Origin: JAWXUE01 sp044432925
Lineage (GTDB): Bacteria; Bacillota_I; Bacilli_A; Acholeplasmatales; Anaeroplasmataceae
Reading direction: 5' to 3'
Length of the DNA: 19,998 bases
Assembly: GCA_044432925.1 (NCBI GenBank)
Contig: JAWXUE010000021.1
Span: forward strand, 1 to 19,998
How positions within the stretch are numbered: the first letter of the stretch is position 1; the number at the start of each line of letters is the position of its first letter. Below, piece after piece: positions 1 through 7,195 of the stretch. The translations under genes were made by a program, and so were the position numbers. A model generated the notes under the pieces. The model did not search any database and was not told the DNA's origin. It worked only from the letters and a program-made list of their open reading frames with translations.

Positions 1-14
1 GGCAACAATATTTT

Positions 15-63
15 AACATGAAAAAAGCTCCGGGTTCGATTCCCCGAGCTTTTTTTCAATGTT
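15..63. terminator. Long hairpin with U tract, probably a bidirectional terminator, with a tRNA-like T-loop
   Basis: An imperfect hairpin runs from 15 to 63. The core stem is AAAAAAGCTC (21-30) pairing with GAGCTTTTTT (46-55 region), then a C-C mismatch (31/45), then GGG/CCC closing the loop TTCGATT (35-41). A run of T follows on the plus strand and, by symmetry, on the minus strand, so it can end transcription from the left and also that of the small minus-strand gene at 120-275. The apex GTTCGATTC fits the tRNA T-arm consensus exactly, but no anticodon arm or CCA end surrounds it, so it is not called a tRNA. It may be a terminator derived from the end of a tRNA gene; that part is inference. 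Confidence 0.6.
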
Positions 64-119
64 TTTTCACTGAAAAATAACATTTTAAAAACTTAAGTTA
101 TTTCACAGCCCCTTTTTTT

Positions 120-275
120 TTATAATCTTAATAAAGCAGCAATTAAACCTATTAATGACCCACCAACCATTAAAGCGATTAGTACCCAAATAAGGATTTT
201 ACCATAAATTGTATTTACTGGATTTTGAATCCCAGCGTCTTTTTTTCTTTGATTGTTATTATTTGTATTCTTCAT
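120..275 (-). CDS. Small single-helix membrane protein, 51 aa (DUF4044/Prli42-like?)
   Basis: A short minus-strand reading frame of 51 codons starts at ATG 275-273 behind a good ribosome site (AAAGGTGAG, about 5 bases upstream) and ends at TAA 122-120. The first 27 or so residues are polar, rich in Asn, Lys and Gln (MKNTNNNNQRKKDAG...). Residues about 28-49 form one hydrophobic helix, ILIWVLIALMVGGSLIG onward. This build, a basic polar N-tail plus one C-terminal helix with a VGG core, resembles DUF4044 or Prli42 mini-proteins of Bacilli, but the family match is from memory only. The gene is divergent from dinB, and the hairpin at 15-63 can serve as its terminator. Function unknown; a membrane-anchored adaptor is possible. 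Confidence 0.65.
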   Translation of the reverse strand: MKNTNNNNQRKKDAGIQNPVNTIYGKILIWVLIALMVGGSLIGLIAALLRL

Positions 276-320
276 CTTACTCACCTTTTATGTTATAATA
301 TTTATTAATTCATTAAGTTT

Positions 321-328
321 ATTATAAT
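321..328. promoter_or_regulatory. Shared divergent -10 element (dinB and small membrane protein)
   Basis: The octamer ATTATAAT contains a perfect TATAAT on the plus strand (323-328) and another on the minus strand (321-326). It lies 31 bases before the dinB ATG and 46 bases before the small minus-strand gene. No convincing -35 element is seen for either direction, so both promoters may be weak or alternatives, or need an activator. Confidence 0.45.
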
Positions 329-358
329 ACATAAACATTAAAAAAGAAAGGGTTTTTT

Positions 359-1453
359 ATGAAAAAAGTAAAAGTAATCTATCATATAGATTTAAATCAA
401 TTTTTTTGTGCAGTAGCAATATTATTAAACCCTTCTTTGAAAGGGAAAGCATTTGCTATAGGAAGGGAAAATTCAACAAAAGGTGTTGTATCAACAGCAT
501 CATATGAAGCCAGAAAGTATAACATAAAAGCAGGAATGCCTTTAATTGATTGTTATAGAAATTTAAAAAGTTTAATAGTAGTTAATCCTGATTATTCAAT
601 ATATGAAAAATATTCAAATTTATTTTTTGATATCTTATCTCAATATTCTAGTAATATCGTAAAAATTTCAATTGATGAAGGTTATTTAGATGTAACAAAT
701 GAAACTCTAAATAATAATATTCATCCAGTAGAATATGCACAAATAATACAAAATAGAATTAAAAATGAAATAGGGTTAGAATGTTCTATAGGAATTGCAC
801 CTACTTTATTTTTAGCAAAAATGGCTAGTGATTTAAAAAAACCTATGGGTATAACAGTATTAAGAAAAAGAGATTGCATAAAAGTTTTAGGGGGATTAAA
901 AGTAGATGAAATTTATGGTGTAGGTAAGAAGACAAGTGAAAAATTACATTTTTTAAATATCAATACTATTAATGATTTTCTTAATGAAGAGAATAAATAT
1001 TTAATTACTAAAATAATGAGTGAAGAAATATATGACTCGTTCATCGAAAAACTAAAAGGTAACTCTTCGAATATAGTTGAACAAAGAGCCTTTAAAACAA
1101 AGTCAATTTCTCATTCTCAAACATATGATTATCCTTTAGATAATTTTGAAGATATTTTAGAACAATTATTTCTTCAAGCAAAAGAATTAGTAAACCAATT
1201 AGAAATGTTAAATTATCGTACTAAAACAATTACAATAACATTAAGAGATGTAAGCTTTAAAACTATTACTAGATCTGTAACAATTGATTTTACTGATGAA
1301 TTTAATATAATAAATACTGAAATAGAAAATTTATTAGAAATGAATTACAAAAATCAAAGATTTAGATTAGTTGGTGTAACTTTAGGAAATTTAAAAACAT
1401 TAGAAGAATCAATTAAAATAACTTTATTTAATGTATATGATGTTTATAAATAG
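359..1453 (+). CDS. dinB: Y-family DNA polymerase IV (translesion synthesis)
   Basis: This is a Y-family, error-prone DNA polymerase that copies past damaged bases. The N-terminus HIDLNQFF supplies the first metal-binding Asp (D11), and SIDEGYLDVT supplies the catalytic D106 and E107. SYEARKYNIKAGMPL (finger and palm region) and a FLAKMASDLKKPMG block with a helix-hairpin-helix (GVGKKTSEKL) follow. The little finger begins at KSISHSQT. Length (364 aa) is normal for DinB. Near the C-terminus KITLF (353-357) could be a beta-clamp binding motif, inferred from the QLxLF pattern. Oddity: the Glu usual after FFxxV is Ala here (FFCAVA); it is not a metal ligand. AGAAAGGG sits 6 bases before ATG. The stop is TAG. 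The 3' end overlaps ispH tail to tail by 26 bases. Confidence 0.93.
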   Translation: MKKVKVIYHIDLNQFFCAVAILLNPSLKGKAFAIGRENSTKGVVSTASYEARKYNIKAGMPLIDCYRNLKSLIVVNPDYSIYEKYSNLFFDILSQYSSNIVKISIDEGYLDVTNETLNNNIHPVEYAQIIQNRIKNEIGLECSIGIAPTLFLAKMASDLKKPMGITVLRKRDCIKVLGGLKVDEIYGVGKKTSEKLHFLNINTINDFLNEENKYLITKIMSEEIYDSFIEKLKGNSSNIVEQRAFKTKSISHSQTYDYPLDNFEDILEQLFLQAKELVNQLEMLNYRTKTITITLRDVSFKTITRSVTIDFTDEFNIINTEIENLLEMNYKNQRFRLVGVTLGNLKTLEESIKITLFNVYDVYK

Positions 1454-2267
1454 TATTTATATGATTAATAGTCTCATCAACTAGATATTCAGGAGTAGAA
1501 GCACCACTAGTTATTTTAATATTATTATATTTTTCTAAGTTAGGTAATTCTAAATAATTAGTTATTAAATAACTATCACACTTTGTTTTAGCAATGTTAT
1601 ATAATTCATTAGTATTAGAACTTTTCTTATCCCCTATTACAATTATACAATCAGCACTACAATCTAATACAGCTTGTTGTCTTCTTGTTGTAGCAAGACA
1701 AATTTTATTATCTATTATTACATTTGTAAAATTATTTTCAATATAACTATATATCTCTTTTAATTTAAGTAGTGATAAAGTTGTTTGATTAGTTATATAG
1801 TAATTTATATTTTTATCTAAATTATAAACATCGTTAATATCGTTAATTAAAATTATATTAGGACTTATTGATAAAATAGCTTCACATTCAGGATGATTTT
1901 TAACACCTATGTATAAAATAGTAGAAGTATTTAAATGCTTTTTAATATTATCTTTTACTACATTAACTTTTTTACAAGTAGTATCAACAACATTTAATTG
2001 TTTTGATTTTGCCATATTAATAATTGCCTCATCAGTACCATGAGCAGTAAAAATAACAGTACCATTATTTATTTCATTAATAGCATCTATTTTAGAATTT
2101 GTTTTAATAATAATACCTTTTTTTTCTAAGTCATTACATACAATATCGTTATGTATTATTTTACCAATCATATATACATTTTCTTTATTTATATAATCAT
2201 TAGCCATTTTTAAAGCATAAGTTACCCCACCACAATATCCGTGAGGTTCAATTTTATTAATTTTCAT
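1428..2267 (-). CDS. ispH: 4-hydroxy-3-methylbut-2-enyl diphosphate reductase
   Basis: IspH catalyses the last step of the MEP isoprenoid pathway, reducing HMBPP to IPP and DMAPP with a [4Fe-4S] cluster. The three cluster cysteines are visible at C12 (HGYCGGV), C98 (DTTCKKV) and C190 (ICLATTRRQQAV). H39, H76 (TAHGT), H125 and the proton-donor E127 (KNHPE) are also present, as are SSNTNEL and TSGASTPEYL near the end. Start choice: a GTG at 2276 would add three residues, but it is part of the likely ribosome site CGGTGA; the ATG at 2267 lies 5-6 bases after that site and matches the family N-terminus, giving 279 aa. The gene is divergent from cshB and convergent with dinB, with no terminator between the two tails. 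Confidence 0.94.
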   Translation of the reverse strand: MKINKIEPHGYCGGVTYALKMANDYINKENVYMIGKIIHNDIVCNDLEKKGIIIKTNSKIDAINEINNGTVIFTAHGTDEAIINMAKSKQLNVVDTTCKKVNVVKDNIKKHLNTSTILYIGVKNHPECEAILSISPNIILINDINDVYNLDKNINYYITNQTTLSLLKLKEIYSYIENNFTNVIIDNKICLATTRRQQAVLDCSADCIIVIGDKKSSNTNELYNIAKTKCDSYLITNYLELPNLEKYNNIKITSGASTPEYLVDETINHINTIYKHHIH

Positions 2268-2283
2268 TTTAATCACCGATAAT

Positions 2284-2289
2284 ATTATA
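2284..2289 (-). promoter_or_regulatory. -10 element for ispH
   Basis: TATAAT on the minus strand lies 16 bases before the ispH ATG, implying a very short leader that still includes GGTGA. No good -35 is seen at the usual distance. Confidence 0.4.
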
Positions 2290-2299
2290 ATTTATTTAG

Positions 2300-2328
2300 T
2301 TGTAAAAAGAAATAAAAAATGATAAAAT
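2300..2328 (+). promoter_or_regulatory. Promoter of the cshB-nfo-degV operon
   Basis: TTGTAA (2300-2305) and TAAAAT (2323-2328) are separated by 17 bases, a good sigma-A arrangement. The cshB start lies 26 bases further on, after AGAGGTGA. Confidence 0.6.
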
Positions 2329-2354
2329 AATATGAATATAAAGAGGTGAACTAA

Positions 2355-3659
2355 ATGGTAAATTATCAATTTGAATTAAAGAAATATATAACAGCAGCTT
2401 TGAATGATTTAAAGTTCAAAGAATTAATGGAAATACAAAAAGAAATATTAAGAGAAAGTAAAAGTGATAGAAACATTATAGGTATGAGTAAGACAGGTTC
2501 AGGTAAGACTCATGCATTCTTAATACCTATCTTTAATGACTTAGATGAAGAAGATCAAAAATGTCAGGCGGTTATTGTTGCTCCTACTAATGAGTTAGCA
2601 AATCAAATATACAAAAAAGCCTCTCACTTAGCCTCTTTTTGCGATAAGACAATTAAAATTAAATGCTTTACAGCAACATCAGATATTAAAAGAGAAGTTG
2701 AAAAATTAAAATTAAATCACCCTCAAATCGTTATTGCTACACCAAATAAAATAAAAGAATTATCTATATCTTTTAATCAATTAAAAATTCATGATGCTAA
2801 ATATTTTGTTATTGATGAGGCTGATATGGTAGCAGATAGTTTCTTAGAAGAAATATTAGAAATACAAGAAAAATTTAAACAAGCAAAAAAAATGTTATTC
2901 AGTGCAACTATAAGTGAACAAATAGAACCTGTAATAAAAAAATTCTTAAGTAATTCAGTTAAGATACAAATTGATAAAAAAGATGTATCTACATTAAAAA
3001 TTTCTCATTACTTAATTCCTGTAAGAAATAGAGAAAAAGATGTTTTATTAAATAACATGTTAGAAATACTTAATCCTTATTTAGCTATCATCTTTGCTAA
3101 TAAAAAAGAAACAGTAGAACAACTATATGCTAAAGTAAAATCTCAAGGATATAACGTAACAACTATTCATGGTAATTTAGCTCCTAGAGAAAGAAAAAGA
3201 ATTATGAATGAAATAGCAACTTTAAAATATCAATATATTATAGCATCAGATATGGTAGCTAGAGGAATTGATATTGAAGGAGTTAGTCATATTATTAATT
3301 ATGATTTACCAAAAGACTTTGAATTCTATATTCATCGTTCAGGAAGAACAGGAAGAATGTACTTTGATGGTATTTGTTATAGTTTATATGAAAAAGAAAA
3401 TAATATTTATTTAAATAATCTTGAGAATAGAGGTATTACTTTTGATTATTTAGATATTAAAAATAAAGAGTTCGTTGAATATAAAGGTAGAAATGCACGT
3501 GCAAATAGAATAGCACCTGTTAAAAAAGAAATTATAACAGCGAAAAAAATGATTGCTAAACCTAAAAAAGTAACTCCTGGTTATAAAAAGAAAATGAATG
3601 AACAAGCTAATACAATAGCTAAAAAGATTTTAAAGAATGAAGGGAAGAAACGTAGATGA
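2355..3659 (+). CDS. cshB: DEAD-box RNA helicase, CshB type
   Basis: An ATP-dependent RNA helicase that unwinds structured RNA, with roles in ribosome assembly, mRNA turnover and cold growth in relatives. Motifs in order: Q motif (FKELMEIQKEIL), Walker A SKTGSGKT (45-52), PTNELA, ATPNK, DEAD (154-157), SAT (183-185), then the second RecA domain with HGNLAPRERKR, SDMVARGIDIEG and HRSGRTGR. The last 60 or so residues are a Lys/Arg-rich tail likely to hold RNA. Length (434 aa) fits B. subtilis CshB (YqfR), and its position directly before nfo supports CshB over CshA. The stop TGA overlaps the nfo start (ATGA), so the two are translationally coupled. This TGA stop is also evidence for the standard genetic code. 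Confidence 0.92.
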   Translation: MVNYQFELKKYITAALNDLKFKELMEIQKEILRESKSDRNIIGMSKTGSGKTHAFLIPIFNDLDEEDQKCQAVIVAPTNELANQIYKKASHLASFCDKTIKIKCFTATSDIKREVEKLKLNHPQIVIATPNKIKELSISFNQLKIHDAKYFVIDEADMVADSFLEEILEIQEKFKQAKKMLFSATISEQIEPVIKKFLSNSVKIQIDKKDVSTLKISHYLIPVRNREKDVLLNNMLEILNPYLAIIFANKKETVEQLYAKVKSQGYNVTTIHGNLAPRERKRIMNEIATLKYQYIIASDMVARGIDIEGVSHIINYDLPKDFEFYIHRSGRTGRMYFDGICYSLYEKENNIYLNNLENRGITFDYLDIKNKEFVEYKGRNARANRIAPVKKEIITAKKMIAKPKKVTPGYKKKMNEQANTIAKKILKNEGKKRR

Positions 3660-4507
3660 TTATAGGAAGTCATGTTTCAATGAATGGAACTAATATGATG
3701 GTAGGTTCTGTATTAGAGGCTATTTCATATGGAGCAACTGCATTTATGATTTATACAGGTGCCCCACAAAATACAGCTAGAAAAGAGTTATCATTATTAA
3801 GAATTGATGAGGCTCATAAGTTAATGAGTGAAAATAATATAGACAAAAAAAATATTATTGTTCATGCACCATATATTGTTAATCCTGGTACATTTGAAGA
3901 AGAAAAAAGAGAGTTTGCTATTAGATTTTTAACTGAAGAAGTAAAAAGAACTCATGCTATGGGAAGTAAGATTTTAGTATTACACCCAGGGAATTCTTTG
4001 AAAAATGATATTAATGAAACTATAGTTAAAATTTCTGAAGTAATTAATACAATTAATAATAATACTAAAGATTTAGATGTAGTAATTGCATTAGAAACAA
4101 TGAGTGGTAAAGGTACAGAAATCGGACGTAATTTTAATGAAGTTAAACAAATTATTGATTTAATTGAATGTAAAAATAGAATTGGTGTATGTTTAGATAC
4201 TTGCCATATTTTTGATAGTGGTTATGATATTGTATCAAACTATAATAATGTAAAAGAAGAATTTAATAAAACAATTGGATTAAATTATTTAAAAGTTATT
4301 CATTTAAATGATTCTAAAAATATTTTAGGTTCAAAAAAAGATAGACATGAAAATTTAGGGAAAGGAAATATTGGATTAGAAACTTTATTAAAAGTTTGTT
4401 ATGACGAAGATTTCAAAGAAATACCTAAAATACTAGAAACACCTTATATTGATGGAGTAGCACCTTATAAAGAAGAAATAGAAATTATAAAAAATAAAGG
4501 AGAATAA
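3656..4507 (+). CDS. nfo: Endonuclease IV (AP endonuclease)
   Basis: Nfo cuts DNA 5' to abasic sites in base-excision repair using three zinc ions in a TIM barrel. All nine metal ligands can be placed: H70 (VHAPY), H110 (LHPGNS), E147 (LETMSGKG), D181 and H184 (LDTCHIFDSGYD), H216 (IHLNDS), D229 and H231 (DRHENLGKGNIG) and E261 (LETPY). The protein (283 aa) is full length. ATG overlaps the cshB stop by four bases. The order cshB-nfo is shared with B. subtilis (yqfR-yqfS). degV follows two bases after the stop. Confidence 0.96.
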   Translation: MIIGSHVSMNGTNMMVGSVLEAISYGATAFMIYTGAPQNTARKELSLLRIDEAHKLMSENNIDKKNIIVHAPYIVNPGTFEEEKREFAIRFLTEEVKRTHAMGSKILVLHPGNSLKNDINETIVKISEVINTINNNTKDLDVVIALETMSGKGTEIGRNFNEVKQIIDLIECKNRIGVCLDTCHIFDSGYDIVSNYNNVKEEFNKTIGLNYLKVIHLNDSKNILGSKKDRHENLGKGNIGLETLLKVCYDEDFKEIPKILETPYIDGVAPYKEEIEIIKNKGE

Positions 4508-4509
4508 TT

Positions 4510-5382
4510 ATGAAAGATTATGTTATACTAACAGATTCTACAACTGATTTAACTAATGAATTTTGTACTACTAATAATATCGAAGTATTACCTTTAACTT
4601 TTTCATTAGATAATAAAGATTATAAAAACTATTTAGATGAAAGAGAATTAAAAATAAAAGACTTTTATGATGCTATGAGAAATGGAAAACAACCTATTAC
4701 TGCTCAAGTTAATAGTGAAGAATTTATTGCATTTGCTGAACCTATATTAAAAAAAGGATTAGATATTTTATATGTATGTTTCTCAAGTGCTTTATCAGGT
4801 ACATTTAATTCAGCTAGATTAGGTATTGAAGAGTTAAAAGAAAAATATCCTGATGCTAATATTAAAATTATTGATTCTAAACTAGCTTCAATGGGTGAAG
4901 GATTACTTGTTTATTATACTAATAAATTTAAACAAGAAGGATTATCTTTAGAAGAAAATTTTAATAAAACAGAAGAAATGAAAACAAAAATATGTGCTTG
5001 GTTTACTGTAAGTGATATTGAAACATTAAGACGTGGTGGTAGAGTTTCTAATGTAGCTGCATTTGTTGCTAAAACATTAAAAATTAAACCTATATTACAT
5101 GTTGATGAAGAAGGTAGATTAGTTGCTAGAACGAAAAAGATTGGTAGAAAACATTCATTAATTGCTTTAATAGATGAAATGGAAAAAAGAGTTATTTCAG
5201 AAGAATGTGAAATGATTTATATTTCTCATGGAGATTGTTTAGAAGAAGCTAACTTCGTTAAATCTTTAATAGAAGAAAGATTTGGATTAACAAATTTTAC
5301 AATTAATAACATAGGACCTGTAATAGGTTCACATATGGGACCAGATGGAATAGCTATATTCTTTGTTGGGAAAGAAAAATAA
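4510..5382 (+). CDS. DegV family fatty-acid-binding protein
   Basis: DegV (FakB-like) proteins bind a fatty acid and, in species with FakA, present it for phosphorylation so that host fatty acids enter phospholipid synthesis. Family marks are the N-terminal ILTDSTTDL, TAQVNSEEF around T64, the carboxylate-binding FSSALSGTFNSA (91-102), DSKLASMGEG and the conserved DIETLRRGGRVS near residue 176. Length (290 aa) is normal. It is the last gene of the cshB-nfo-degV operon; its ribosome site AAAGGAG lies inside the end of nfo. No FakA kinase is in the window, so the lipid role is inferred from family. A clear terminator follows at once. Confidence 0.9.
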   Translation: MKDYVILTDSTTDLTNEFCTTNNIEVLPLTFSLDNKDYKNYLDERELKIKDFYDAMRNGKQPITAQVNSEEFIAFAEPILKKGLDILYVCFSSALSGTFNSARLGIEELKEKYPDANIKIIDSKLASMGEGLLVYYTNKFKQEGLSLEENFNKTEEMKTKICAWFTVSDIETLRRGGRVSNVAAFVAKTLKIKPILHVDEEGRLVARTKKIGRKHSLIALIDEMEKRVISEECEMIYISHGDCLEEANFVKSLIEERFGLTNFTINNIGPVIGSHMGPDGIAIFFVGKEK

Positions 5383-5412
5383 ACAAGAAGAAATTCTTGT
5401 TTTTTCTTTTTT
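5381..5412 (+). terminator. Rho-independent terminator after degV
   Basis: AAACAAGAA (5381-5389), a GAAA loop and TTCTTGTTT form a 9-bp stem followed by a T-rich run. The stem begins within the degV stop codon. Confidence 0.75.
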
Positions 5413-5446
5413 AAAATAACTTCCATTTCAACTATTTGTATATTGT

Positions 5447-5475
5447 TTGACTATTTCAGTAAACAATAGTATTAT
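5447..5475 (+). promoter_or_regulatory. Strong promoter of the zupT operon
   Basis: TTGACT (5447-5452) and TATTAT (5470-5475) are spaced by 17 bases. The -35 lies inside an inverted repeat, TATTGTTT (5441-5448) and AAACAATA (5461-5468), and the -10 abuts the large palindrome at 5474-5501. Confidence 0.7.
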
Positions 5476-5501
5476 ATTAGTAAGCGTATGCTTACTAATA
5501 T
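5474..5501. promoter_or_regulatory. Operator-like 28-bp palindrome before zupT
   Basis: ATATTAGTAAGC (5474-5485), four central bases GTAT, and GCTTACTAATAT (5490-5501) form perfect 12-bp arms. The palindrome covers the end of the -10 box and the expected transcription start, and stops just before the ribosome site GGAGGTGAG. No T run follows, so it is not a terminator. It looks like a repressor operator (TetR- or DtxR/MntR-like dyad). The regulator is not in the window. Confidence 0.65.
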
Positions 5502-5513
5502 GGAGGTGAGATT

Positions 5514-6314
5514 ATGAACGATATAACATTAGCTTTTATGATGACACTTGTAGCAGGATTATGTACAGGGTTAGGAAGTGTTATTGCATTTTTCTCAAAA
5601 AAGGATAATAAAGTATTTCTTTCTGTCAGTTTAGGATTTTCAGCTGGAGTGATGATATATGTTTCTATGATAGAAATATTTCAAAAAGCGCAACAATCTT
5701 TAATCTCAGATTTAGGAGAAAAAACAGGTGCAATTATAACTGTAGTGTCATTTTTTGGTGGTATGCTATTAATTGGATTAATAGATAAATTAATACCTAA
5801 AGGTAAGAATCCACATGAATTTAATAAAGTTGAAGAATCAATTACTCCAATAGAAGATAAGAGTAAACTAATGAGAATGGGGTTATTTACAGCCTTAGCT
5901 CTAGCTATACATAACTTTCCTGAAGGTTTAGCTACATTTGTGTCAGTATTACAAGATCCCGTGTTAGCAATACCAATAGTTGTTGCAATAGCACTACATA
6001 ATATTCCAGAAGGAATAGCTGTATCAGTGCCTATTTACCATGCAACTGGTTCTAAAAAGAAAGCATTCTTTTACTCATTTATATCAGGATTAACTGAACC
6101 ATTAGGAGCTTTAATTGGATGGTTGATTTTAATGCCTATAATGAGTGATACTGTATTTGGTATAATATTTGCTATGGTAGCAGGGATAATGGTATTTATC
6201 TCATTAGATGAGTTGTTACCTTGTGCTAAAGAATATGGTAAGCATCATCATGCTATTTATGGATTAGTATTAGGAATGATTGTAATGGCTGTAAGTTTGT
6301 TATTATTTATTTAA
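5514..6314 (+). CDS. zupT: ZIP-family metal transporter, ZupT-like
   Basis: An inner-membrane importer for zinc and possibly other divalent metals (Fe, Mn, Co). The two signature metal-site helices are clear: AIHNFPEG (HNFPEG at 133-138) and ALHNIPEG (HNIPEG at 162-167), followed by the GLTEPLGALIGW helix. About eight hydrophobic segments are present, with a hydrophilic loop at roughly 94-120 between the third and fourth. Length (266 aa) matches ZupT. An excellent ribosome site, GGAGGTGAG, precedes the ATG. The promoter overlaps an operator-like palindrome, suggesting metal- or ligand-responsive control. An MBL-fold hydrolase gene follows 33 bases downstream without a terminator. Metal specificity cannot be read from sequence. 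Confidence 0.9.
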   Translation: MNDITLAFMMTLVAGLCTGLGSVIAFFSKKDNKVFLSVSLGFSAGVMIYVSMIEIFQKAQQSLISDLGEKTGAIITVVSFFGGMLLIGLIDKLIPKGKNPHEFNKVEESITPIEDKSKLMRMGLFTALALAIHNFPEGLATFVSVLQDPVLAIPIVVAIALHNIPEGIAVSVPIYHATGSKKKAFFYSFISGLTEPLGALIGWLILMPIMSDTVFGIIFAMVAGIMVFISLDELLPCAKEYGKHHHAIYGLVLGMIVMAVSLLLFI

Positions 6315-6347
6315 TATAACTAAATTAATTTAAAGGAGTTGTAAATA

Positions 6348-7154
6348 ATGAATTTCATTGAGTTTTTTGGAACTATTGTTAAACCTAAACAAACAAAAGG
6401 AAAAGGTTTATGGGTACCGTGCGATAATTTAGAAATAGAAAATAATATATTTGCTATAAAAGATAAAGATGTTAATATGTTTTTAATAAAAAGTGATAAT
6501 GGATATATAGCTATTGATAGTGGCTATAAAAATAGTATTAATGTAAAAAAAGGTTTTGAAACATTAAATATTAACCCTGAGAAAGTGCATACAGTTTTAT
6601 TAACACATGTTGATTTAGATCACGCAGGAGGTGTTGATTCTAATAGTTATAAAATATTTCCAAATGCTAAAATATATTTATCAGAAGAAGAATCTAAATA
6701 CCTTAACCGTAAACTTTTTCGTAAAAAAATATTAGGTGTTAATCTATCTTCACCTATTTCAATACATAAAGGTTATACATTACTAGAAGATAATCAATCA
6801 TTTAATATTGATGGTGTGGATATAACATCTATTTTCACTCCTGGTCATACTTTAGGACATACAAGTTATCTTATTAACGAAAAAAAATTGTTCGTTGGAG
6901 ATACATTAATTATCGGAGATAAAGGAGGATTTTGTTTTATGGATTTTTGGAACATAAATTCTAATTTAAATATTAAATCTCTTCATAAGCAATATAGTTT
7001 GTGTAAAGAAAAAAATGTTGATTTAATTATTACGTCTCATTCTGGTATAACTTCAGATATTGATTTTGCTTTTAACAATATAGATAAAATGCCTAATTGG
7101 AAAAAGAAAGATTTTGTATTTAGAAAAGATGCAGAATATAATCCATATATTTAA
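6348..7154 (+). CDS. Metallo-beta-lactamase-fold hydrolase
   Basis: A soluble MBL-fold hydrolase of 268 aa. The metal site reads THVDLDHAGG: H87, D89, D91 and H92, so the usual second His of HxHxDH is Asp, a variant seen in part of this superfamily. Further ligands are H167 (TPGHTLGHTSY), D185 (FVGDTL) and H231 (ITSHSG). General layout resembles the lactonase/glyoxalase-II branches, but the substrate is unknown, and calling it an AHL lactonase would be over-reading. It shares the zupT promoter, so it probably depends on a metal supplied by, or is controlled with, that transporter (inference). Ribosome site AAAGGAG. It ends in front of a bidirectional terminator. Confidence 0.82.
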   Translation: MNFIEFFGTIVKPKQTKGKGLWVPCDNLEIENNIFAIKDKDVNMFLIKSDNGYIAIDSGYKNSINVKKGFETLNINPEKVHTVLLTHVDLDHAGGVDSNSYKIFPNAKIYLSEEESKYLNRKLFRKKILGVNLSSPISIHKGYTLLEDNQSFNIDGVDITSIFTPGHTLGHTSYLINEKKLFVGDTLIIGDKGGFCFMDFWNINSNLNIKSLHKQYSLCKEKNVDLIITSHSGITSDIDFAFNNIDKMPNWKKKDFVFRKDAEYNPYI

Positions 7155-7166
7155 ATTTATAAAAAT

Positions 7167-7195
7167 AAAGGAGTACTCTTTCGAGCACTCCTTTT
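7167..7195. terminator. Bidirectional terminator between the MBL gene and the LTA-synthase-like gene
   Basis: AAAGGAGT (7167-7174) pairs with ACTCCTTT (7187-7194), with an inner CTC/GAG and a TTTC loop after one A-C mismatch. T-rich flanks lie on both sides, so it can stop transcription from both convergent genes. Its right edge touches the stop codon of the minus-strand gene (7194-7196). Confidence 0.75.

Noticed and set aside
1..60. A tRNA gene ending near position 57
   Set aside because: The T-loop is perfect, but the bases before it do not form an anticodon arm, the T-stem has a C-C mismatch, and there is no CCA end. The stem pairs directly with the flanking A and T runs, which fits a terminator better.
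2268..2276. GTG start of ispH at 2276
   Set aside because: The GTG is part of the likely ribosome site GGTGA; the ATG three codons later has proper spacing and matches the family.
3657..3659. Mycoplasma genetic code (TGA as Trp)
   Set aside because: TGA ends cshB here and also the acetyltransferase at 13294, each overlapping the next start, and Trp is coded by TGG throughout.
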